Source: JBGTGG01 sp041746855
Lineage (GTDB): Bacteria; Bacteroidota; Bacteroidia; Cytophagales; Cyclobacteriaceae
DNA: 8,074 nucleotides
Direction of reading: 5' to 3'
Assembly (NCBI GenBank): GCA_041746855.1
Contig: JBGTGG010000103.1
Coordinates: forward strand, 1 to 8,074
Within the stretch, counting starts at the first letter, position 1. The number at the start of each line of letters is the position of its first letter. Shown here in pieces: positions 1 through 5,650 of this stretch. The notes beneath the pieces were generated by a model. It saw only the letters and a list, made by a program, of their open reading frames with translations, ran no database searches and had not been told where the DNA came from. Position numbers and translations under genes: made by a program.

Positions 1-2478
1 CATCCAACTGAAATCGATCTTATACGCAAAGCGCGTCAACCAATCCTGCATAAAATAATAACTTACGGGTATCGCCAATACGAAGGCAATCACAATTAAT
101 TTCATGAAATCTTTTGAAACCATTACGAGTAGTTGGTTAACAGACGCGCCTAAAATTTTTCGCACACCCAGTTCTTTGGTGCGTAAGGATATCGTATAGG
201 AGGCCAATCCAAATAAGCCCAGACCGGAAATTAAAATTGCCAGCACAGCAAAGATGTTTACGATGTGTCCCAGACGTGTTTCTTTCTCATACATCGTTTC
301 GTAGCGCTTGTCAACAAAATCAAGGACAAACGGAGCGTCTGGGTTGATCGCCTTCCAATGCTTTTCCAGTTTTGAAATCGTTTCTTTCGGAGGGGCTGAA
401 GAATTTACCAGCAACATCGTATGTGAAGAATTATCAGTGCCTGTAAAGATTATTAACGGGCTTATCTCATTGTGAATAGAAGAAAAATAAAAATCCTTTA
501 CAATACCTTTTACTTTTCCGGTTGTTCCCCAAAAAGTCACCTCTTTATTAATGGCCTCTTCTGCCGACCATTCAAAAAAAGACAATGCTGATTCATTTAA
601 AATTACCTGCCATTCACCTACAGAAGTGGTTGGTGAAAACGCTTCACCATGCAAAAGAGTTAATCCTGTTGTTTGTAAAAAATCTTTATCCGTTCCCCAA
701 ACCTTTATTAATTTGGCATTTTCTTCTGCCCCGCCTTTTTCATTGATTTTTGTTTCGGACGACAAGCGTATGGGTGATTGTGTAGAAGATGCCACTCCAT
801 TAATCCATGGCTCTGTTGCAACGGCATCTTTAAATAGATTAACCCGCGACCTTGAAATACTGTCCAGGCTGATGGAAACTAATTTATCTTTTTCAAACCC
901 TAATTCGATTCCCCGTATAAACTTCAACTGTGATGAAACGGTGAGTGTACAAATAATAAGGATGATCGAGATTCCGAATTGCAACACGACCAGGGATTTT
1001 CGCAACTGAATTCCTGAAGTCGCATTTCTCAATTTCCCCTTCACTATCCGAATGGGATTGTACCCGGAAATAACTAACGCAGGATAAATCCCCGCCAACA
1101 AACTAATAATTACCGCAAAAGAAATCACCATCAATACAGTTGATGTATCCAGCAAACTTCCAAAGGAAAGGCTCTTACCGGCAAGCGCATTAAAGAACGG
1201 AAGAAGCATTCTGGCAATTCCAAAAGCAAATAGAAATGATAAGCTGGTGATGATCAAAGATTCTGTCATGAATTGAAAAAATAATTGTTGCTTGTTGGCG
1301 CCCATTACTTTTCGAACACCCACTTCTAGAGCACGCTCCATCGATCGGGAGGTAGACAAGTTCACATAGTTGACAGTAGCGATCACAATCACCATCAACG
1401 CGATAATCGAAAATATTTTGATGTAAAAAATATCACTTGTATTGGGAAGGGGATATTTACTATTGGAAAGATAGAGTTCATTTAAGGGCACTAAATCCAA
1501 CTCCACCACTTCGCTTGCGCCTTTCCCGTATTTTTTATCCAGTCCAGCGGGTATTTTATTCTTTATGTCATTAATAGAAGCATTTGAATTCATTAATAGG
1601 TACGTCCTGAATTGACTGTTATCCCAATTGGGAGCAGCAGCATCACTGTGTGAACTGAAGGAAATCAAATAATCAAATTGAATATGGGAATTCGAAGGAA
1701 CATCCGCTGCGATTCCGGTAACGGTGTATTGCTTTCCATTCGTATCGCGAAGGGTTTTGCTCACTGCATCCTGCCAGTTTTCACCGAAATACTTTTCAGC
1801 TGTTTTTTGCGTGAGTACAATGCTATTTGGTACAACAAGCGCGTGTTCAGAATTGCCGGCTAGTAGCGGAAAAGTTAAAATTGAAAAGAAAGTTGAATCA
1901 GCAATGAGTCCGTTTTCTTCTCTTACAATCACATCACCTTTATAAAATGATTTAGAGGTATTGGTAATCCTGACATAACTATCAACCTGTGGAAAAGCTT
2001 CTTTCATAAAAGGGCCGCCTGCCGAACAGTTTCCTCCTACTGATACATCTGTTCCACCAAAGTGCCATGTCATCGGAAGTAAATAAATAGCATCTGCTTT
2101 TTGATGGAAGCGATCATAACTCAATTCATTCAGAACAAAAAGTGTGATGAGGAGGCTAATGGCCAGGCCTACCGAAAGCCCGATGATGTTGATGGAAGAA
2201 TGAACACGTTGTTTGATGAGTGAGCGCGTTGCAACTGTTAAATAATTTCGAAGGATCATAAAATTGAAATAAGTAAAGAAAGAAGGTTTTAGGACGCCAT
2301 TAAAAAGAAGGCTCAGAAAATCGAGCCAGCTATAGATACGTGCAGTAGATAATTTTTCGTGGGCACGCAATTCGTACATTTCCTGTAAATCCCCTAAAAG
2401 AACTTCAGCTTTTTTCGCATCGCACCAGCGTTGGATGATGCGTATTAAGAGAGACGGTAAGGAATCTTGAGTCTTCAT
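1..2478 (-). CDS. ABC-type permease (MacB/FtsX family) with N-terminal prefix domain, 3' end cut by window edge
   Basis: An integral inner-membrane permease of the MacB/FtsX superfamily. The frame is open without a stop for 826 codons from ATG at 2478 to the left edge. Residues ~1-75 form a soluble prefix with GDLQEMYELR near residue 29, like the 'permease prefix domain' of PadR-linked permeases. TM1 is at ~96-117, followed by a periplasmic MacB-type domain. The first FtsX domain (~350-475) contains NYVNLSTSRS and GVRKVMGANKQQL. A further TM (~493-515), a second periplasmic domain and a second FtsX domain (from ~735, GVRKILGA) follow. Compared with the paralogue at the right of the window, ~45 C-terminal residues including the last TM are missing. 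The start overlaps the PadR stop as TAATG and has no Shine-Dalgarno, which suggests translational coupling. The substrate cannot be read from sequence; antimicrobial or lipid export is only a family-level guess. No ATPase gene is adjacent in the window. Confidence 0.93.
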   Translation of the reverse strand, partial: MKTQDSLPSLLIRIIQRWCDAKKAEVLLGDLQEMYELRAHEKLSTARIYSWLDFLSLLFNGVLKPSFFTYFNFMILRNYLTVATRSLIKQRVHSSINIIGLSVGLAISLLITLFVLNELSYDRFHQKADAIYLLPMTWHFGGTDVSVGGNCSAGGPFMKEAFPQVDSYVRITNTSKSFYKGDVIVREENGLIADSTFFSILTFPLLAGNSEHALVVPNSIVLTQKTAEKYFGENWQDAVSKTLRDTNGKQYTVTGIAADVPSNSHIQFDYLISFSSHSDAAAPNWDNSQFRTYLLMNSNASINDIKNKIPAGLDKKYGKGASEVVELDLVPLNELYLSNSKYPLPNTSDIFYIKIFSIIALMVIVIATVNYVNLSTSRSMERALEVGVRKVMGANKQQLFFQFMTESLIITSLSFLFAFGIARMLLPFFNALAGKSLSFGSLLDTSTVLMVISFAVIISLLAGIYPALVISGYNPIRIVKGKLRNATSGIQLRKSLVVLQFGISIILIICTLTVSSQLKFIRGIELGFEKDKLVSISLDSISRSRVNLFKDAVATEPWINGVASSTQSPIRLSSETKINEKGGAEENAKLIKVWGTDKDFLQTTGLTLLHGEAFSPTTSVGEWQVILNESALSFFEWSAEEAINKEVTFWGTTGKVKGIVKDFYFSSIHNEISPLIIFTGTDNSSHTMLLVNSSAPPKETISKLEKHWKAINPDAPFVLDFVDKRYETMYEKETRLGHIVNIFAVLAILISGLGLFGLASYTISLRTKELGVRKILGASVNQLLVMVSKDFMKLIVIAFVLAIPVSYYFMQDWLTRFAYKIDFSWM

Positions 2479-2813
2479 TATTTTTTGGTGTCAAGAATCA
2501 ATTGCGGTATTGAATCCCACATGGAGTTGCGCAACTCACGTGAGCGGTTCAAAGCTTTTACACCAGCTTTTGTTAGGCTATAGTAGAGTTTTCTTCTACC
2601 GCCACGTTCAGGGGTTTCTTCACCCAAATGTGATTTGATGAAGCCTTTTTCTTCAAGGCGTTTAAAAGAAGAGTGAAGTGCGCCAATACTCGGATTCCTG
2701 CCGGCTTTCTTTTTGATCTCTTCTTTTATGGATATCCCGTATGCATCCTTATCCAGAATGGCGATTGTAAGTAAAACAAGTTCTTCAAATTCTCCAATGT
2801 AGGTACCCTTCAT
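2478..2813 (-). CDS. PadR family transcriptional regulator
   Basis: A small winged-helix repressor of 111 residues. It begins at the typical motif MKGTYIGEFEELVLL. The recognition region is SIGALHSSFKRLEEKGFI (residues ~42-59), and the wing is GGRRKLYYSLTKAG (~71-84). The short C-terminal tail is typical of the short PadR class that dimerises through one or two helices. The frame stays open upstream to an ATG at 2852, which would add 13 residues. I prefer ATG at 2813 because it matches the family N-terminus and has an AGGA-type ribosome binding site about 10 bases upstream (2821-2828). Its stop overlaps the start of the downstream permease by one base, so the two are one operon. Such regulators usually repress their partner permease gene and themselves, with relief by a small ligand; that role is inferred here. 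Confidence 0.93.
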   Translation of the reverse strand: MKGTYIGEFEELVLLTIAILDKDAYGISIKEEIKKKAGRNPSIGALHSSFKRLEEKGFIKSHLGEETPERGGRRKLYYSLTKAGVKALNRSRELRNSMWDSIPQLILDTKK

Positions 2814-2832
2814 GCGCTCATTTTTCCTAAAT

Positions 2833-2847
2833 GTATAAAATGGATAC
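2833..2847. promoter_or_regulatory. possible PadR operator (short inverted repeat)
   Basis: The sequence GTATAAAATGGATAC has 4-bp inverted ends (GTAT/ATAC) separated by seven bases. It lies about 20 bp upstream of the preferred PadR start, where an autoregulatory operator would be expected. It does not match the ATGT/ACAT inverted repeat reported for some PadR proteins, and 4-bp arms can occur by chance. I found no convincing Bacteroidota promoter (TTTG / TAnnTTTG with normal spacing) next to it. Confidence 0.2.
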
Positions 2848-2901
2848 GGCAAACTGGATTTTTTGTTTTGAACGCTCTAAAAAAAATTCATAATTAACGT
2901 T

Positions 2902-2927
2902 GGCAATCCGCGTACTAAGGATTTGCC
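2902..2927. repeat. imperfect hairpin in the divergent intergenic region
   Basis: The arms are GGCAATCC (2902-2909) and GGATTTGCC (2919-2927). They pair completely apart from one bulged base and enclose a 9-base loop. It lies in the spacer between the divergently transcribed PadR and AraC genes. No T-run follows on either strand, so it is not a standard terminator. It could be an operator or a leader structure of the PadR transcript, or it may be chance. Confidence 0.3.
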
Positions 2928-2967
2928 TGTGAGAAGCATCCGTGCAGTTGATCCTATAGGTAACTAT

Positions 2968-2979
2968 TATTGCGCAATA
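2968..2979. promoter_or_regulatory. 12-bp perfect palindrome upstream of the AraC gene, possible operator
   Basis: TATTGCGCAATA is a perfect 12-bp palindrome ending 58 bp before the AraC start codon. Just downstream are two direct copies of TTGTAA (2983-2988 and 2994-2999) spaced 11 bp apart, about one helical turn. Palindrome plus phased direct repeats in a divergent promoter region fits a regulator-binding site. The protein that would bind is unknown, and no promoter with canonical spacing was found. Confidence 0.3.
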
Positions 2980-3037
2980 CCGTTGTAAAAAGATTGTAAT
3001 AAAGAAAAATGCTTGGTTCCACCATTAGCACAGATCA

Positions 3038-3908
3038 ATGACCAATCTTTATGAATTTAACCTGAAAACGCATTTCAAAAAACTGGAGTGTGATGGACTT
3101 CTGTTTGTGGAATATCAATGTTTACCAGGTGATATCCGCAGTGGTATTTGGTCGCAACATAATTACCTGGCTTTTATCCAAAGTGGCAAAAAGATATGGA
3201 AGACACCGGACGCAGAATTTCCGGTGCAAGCGGGCGATGCTATATTCTGTAAAAAGGGAGCGCATTCGATCATGAATTTCTACGAAGAACAATTTTGCGC
3301 TTTACTTTTCTTTATTCCTGATGATTTTATCCGAAGTGTAATACAGGAATCGGAAAGTATAAATAAATTCAAAGAAGACCAATCAAGTGTTTTACGATTA
3401 AGAATGGACCTTGGGTCTAAAAATTTATTTTGAGTCGATGATCGGTTATTTTTTGAATCAAAATGATCCGTCTAAACACTTACTGCTCATCAAATTTAAA
3501 GAGTTGATTTTACAGATTATTACGAGTAAACTCAACCCCGAACTATCGGCTTATTTTTTTTCTTTGGCGAAGGAAGAAAAGACAAACCTAAAACAGGTAA
3601 TGATGGAAAATTACCTTTATCCTTTACAGCAACAGGATTTCGCCAGGTTAACACACCGAAGCGTTTCCAGTTTCAAACGCGATTTTCAAGATGTCTTTGG
3701 AACATCAACAAGCAAATGGTTGAATGAAATGCGACTTAAATATTCCCGGGTTCTTTTATTGAACACAGAAGACAATATTAATGAAGTGGCGTATCAATCG
3801 GGGTTTGATACCGTCTCTCATTTTATACGGTGTTTTAAAAAGCAATACGGTTTGCCTCCCCAGCAATATCGTCAGCAAAACGCTTTAGTGCTTTCTCACA
3901 TGAGCTAA
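3038..3908 (+). pseudogene. AraC family transcriptional regulator, split by a +1 frameshift
   Basis: This is one AraC/XylS-type regulator read in two frames. The first frame (3038-3433) encodes a cupin-like N-terminal sensor half, including a segment VQAGDAIFCKKGAHS, and ends at TGA 3431-3433. The DNA-binding half continues in the next frame to 3908. The second frame opens at 3402, after a TAA at 3399-3401, so the frame change must lie between 3402 and 3430. Removing one base, for example from GGG at 3413-3415 or the A5 run at 3419-3423, restores a continuous 289-residue protein of normal family length. The two helix-turn-helix motifs fall at joined residues ~196-217 (LQQQDFARLTHRSVSSFKRD) and ~245-270 (INEVAYQSGFDTVSHFIRCF); both look intact. 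No ribosome binding site supports independent expression of the C-terminal half, whose only early start would be TTG 3411. A recent mutation, a sequencing error or recoding are all possible. Its likely target is the methyltransferase downstream, by position only. Confidence 0.82.
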
Positions 3909-3972
3909 ATGAGCAGACATTTGGTCTAAACTGCAAATTCATTGCCTTAAGGTTGTGCGACTTTTGCATTGG

Positions 3973-3987
3973 TAATCAAAGTGATTA
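3973..3987. promoter_or_regulatory. inverted repeat just before the methyltransferase start
   Basis: TAATCA-AAG-TGATTA is a perfect 6-3-6 inverted repeat ending four bases before the alternative ATG at 3992 and 28 bases before the preferred ATG at 4016. It could be an operator or a small hairpin in the 5' leader. It also favours the 4016 start slightly, since a start at 3992 would put the repeat where the ribosome binds. A chance origin cannot be excluded. Confidence 0.25.
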
Positions 3988-4015
3988 TCACATGAACAAC
4001 CTTAATTATTTTAAC

Positions 4016-5095
4016 ATGTCAGATTTAGTAAAAGAGAAAAATGCAGTAGACCTAAACAAAGTTGAACAATTTGCCGGGCAATTTACCCTGGATCTGGCCG
4101 CTAATTATTCCGGAGTAATGACATTGCTCGGCCAGGAGTTGGGCTTGTATGAAGCGATGCGAAAATCAGGACCGTTGTCGTCCGTTCAATTGTCAATTAT
4201 TACCAATACCCATGAGCGTTATATTAGGGAGTGGCTCAACAACCAGGCAGCAGGAGGATATGTTATTTATAATCCGGAGGAAAAAACATATGCACTACCG
4301 GAAGAGCATGCACTCATCTTAATTGATAAGGATAGTCCTTATTTAATGGGTCCGGCTTATTTTGTTGTCGATAGTTTATGGAAAGGAAAGGAAAAATTAG
4401 CGGAAGCCTTTAAATCGGGTAGTGGTATCGGTTGGCATGAACATCATCACAATCTTTTTCATGGTGTTGAGGAAGTATACAGAACGGGCTATCTGGCGAA
4501 TCTGGTAAAGGTGTGGATTCCGGCATTGGATGGGATGAAAACAAAATTGGAACAAGGTGGACGTGTGGCCGATATCGGATGCGGGCATGGTGCTTCCACA
4601 ATTTTGATGGCAGAAGCTTTTCCAAACTCTGAGTTTTATGGATTTGATTATCATCAGGATTCAATTGAGGTAGCCAATCAACGTGTGAGGCAAAAGGGGT
4701 TAACGAATGTGTTTTTTATAAAGATCGATGCGGAAGGATACACGCAGGGGAACTTTGATTTAATGTGTTTCTTCGATTGCTTACATGATTTGGGAAATCC
4801 ACTTAAAGCACTTCGTTATGCACAAACGAAGCTTGCGAAGAATGGATCTTTATTGATTCTTGAACCCAATGCATCTGATAAAACTGAAGATAATTTTAAT
4901 CCAATCGGGCGAATGTTCTACGCGGCATCTACAGCGTTGTGCTTACCACATGCGCATTCGGAAGAAGGTGACTACCATCTTGGTGCACAGGCGGGCCCTG
5001 CTGCGGTTGAAAAAATCGTAAAAAGTGCCGGCTACTCTTACTTCAATATTGTTCAGCAAAGTCTTATCAACCTGGTCTTTGAAGTGAAATTGTAA
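4016..5095 (+). CDS. class I SAM-dependent methyltransferase, Rv2258c-like, with N-terminal winged helix
   Basis: A predicted cytoplasmic methyltransferase of 359 residues from ATG 4016. The N-terminal part (~32-94) is a winged-helix, dimerisation-type domain with the family motif ERYIREWLNNQAAGGYV. The Rossmann-fold catalytic domain follows. Motif I is VADIGCGHGAST (~184-195), the acidic ribose-binding segment is FYGFDYHQDS (~208-217), and a post-motif is FFDCLHDLGNP (~252-262). The mix of winged helix, EHHHNLF and VWIPALDGM resembles Mycobacterium tuberculosis Rv2258c, whose physiological substrate I do not know. The frame is open back to TTG 3953, and ATG 3992 is a second candidate. I prefer 4016 because the resulting length is close to Rv2258c, the residues just before have no family resemblance, and an A sits at -3; no start has a clear Shine-Dalgarno. 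It follows the broken AraC gene by about 100 bp on the same strand. A small-molecule O- or C-methyl transfer is the most likely activity. Confidence 0.9.
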   Translation: MSDLVKEKNAVDLNKVEQFAGQFTLDLAANYSGVMTLLGQELGLYEAMRKSGPLSSVQLSIITNTHERYIREWLNNQAAGGYVIYNPEEKTYALPEEHALILIDKDSPYLMGPAYFVVDSLWKGKEKLAEAFKSGSGIGWHEHHHNLFHGVEEVYRTGYLANLVKVWIPALDGMKTKLEQGGRVADIGCGHGASTILMAEAFPNSEFYGFDYHQDSIEVANQRVRQKGLTNVFFIKIDAEGYTQGNFDLMCFFDCLHDLGNPLKALRYAQTKLAKNGSLLILEPNASDKTEDNFNPIGRMFYAASTALCLPHAHSEEGDYHLGAQAGPAAVEKIVKSAGYSYFNIVQQSLINLVFEVKL

Positions 5096-5146
5096 AGCAT
5101 CCTTTTTATGAGACGATGAATTATAAATTTCCACAATAAATAGTGT

Positions 5147-5174
5147 AAGGCGGGGACGAATCGTCCCTTGCCTT
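5147..5174. repeat. strong palindromic hairpin, REP-like or terminator-like
   Basis: The core GGGACGA-A-TCGTCCC (5153-5167) is a perfect inverted repeat around one central base. It is extended by outer arms AAGGC (5147-5151) and GCCTT (5170-5174), with a G-T pair (5152/5168) and one bulged T (5169). The whole forms a GC-rich hairpin in otherwise AT-rich intergenic DNA between the methyltransferase and the MerC-like gene. No T-run follows on the plus strand, so it is a poor classical terminator. Its form, with an odd-centred GC-rich palindrome plus pairing flanks, resembles REP-type interspersed palindromes of bacterial intergenic regions. Copy number in the genome cannot be seen here. Confidence 0.55.
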
Positions 5175-5195
5175 CTAAACTTAAGAACATTAACA

Positions 5196-5597
5196 ATGAA
5201 GCAATCTTTCAGAACAGACAAGTATTCACTAGACCAAAAATTTTTACTTAGTTATCTGGCTGACTATGCCGGCATTTTAACTTCGTTCATTTGCCTTATC
5301 CACTGCTGGATAATGCCACTCCTATTAATCTTTATTCCTGGTTTGTTACTACACAATGAATTCATTCATCCGGTTTTGTGTAGCATCGCTATGCTCAGCA
5401 CAGTGCCCATCGTAGCTGACAAGACATTCAAGCAGCAAAGCGTATTTTATAAATCAGTTTTAATAATTGGAAATTTCATCATGTTATCCATCATTTTACT
5501 ACATGATCATTTACATTTTATTGAAGACCTCATGCTCAACACCGTAGGGGGATCATGCCTGGCATACTTGCATTATATGCGGATAAGGAAGAAGTAG
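5196..5597 (+). CDS. MerC-domain small integral membrane protein
   Basis: A 133-residue membrane protein with about four transmembrane segments (~22-46, 52-74, 84-103, 110-127). The signature is DYAGILTSFICLIHCWIMPLLL (residues 23-44), carrying the Cys33/Cys37 pair within the first TM, as in MerC-family proteins. The C-terminal GGSCLAYLHYMRIRKK matches the usual end of Bacteroidota MerC-domain proteins, with a conserved-looking His126 and a positive tail. A HDHLH cluster is at ~103-107. Classical MerC moves mercuric ions across the inner membrane, but members in Bacteroidota commonly stand alone without merA or merR, as here, so mercury transport is not supported by context. Transport or sensing of another metal is possible. 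The ATG at 5196 has no clear ribosome binding site. The gene converges with the permease on its right, 53 bp away. Confidence 0.82.
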   Translation: MKQSFRTDKYSLDQKFLLSYLADYAGILTSFICLIHCWIMPLLLIFIPGLLLHNEFIHPVLCSIAMLSTVPIVADKTFKQQSVFYKSVLIIGNFIMLSIILLHDHLHFIEDLMLNTVGGSCLAYLHYMRIRKK

Positions 5598-5650
5598 GGA
5601 TGCAATGATTAAAACCCTGACGAACAAGTGATCTCTTATAAGATTTACAA

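Noticed and set aside
551..1009. 152-codon open frame on the plus strand
   Set aside because: It lies wholly antisense to the left permease, whose reading frame is continuous with clear family motifs; the translated product has no recognisable domain.
2929..2988. Small GTG-initiated frame of 19 residues in the divergent intergenic region
   Set aside because: It is too short, has no ribosome binding site and overlaps the palindromic elements; there is nothing to separate it from chance.
3945..3952. CCTTAAGG palindrome upstream of the methyltransferase
   Set aside because: Eight-base palindromes are frequent by chance and nothing nearby supports a regulatory role.
4433..4463. Histidine-rich stretch in the methyltransferase (WHEHHHNLFHG), considered as a metal site
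   Set aside because: Rv2258c-like methyltransferases commonly have an EH-rich segment at this place before the catalytic domain, so it is a family feature and not a special metal site.
4397..4664. Two overlapping minus-strand open frames of about 85 codons
   Set aside because: Both are shadows of the methyltransferase catalytic region, which has intact SAM-binding motifs on the plus strand.
5634..5643. TCTTATAAGA palindrome between the two convergent genes, considered as a terminator
   Set aside because: The stem is short and AT-rich with no usable loop and no T-run, so it would not make a stable terminator hairpin.
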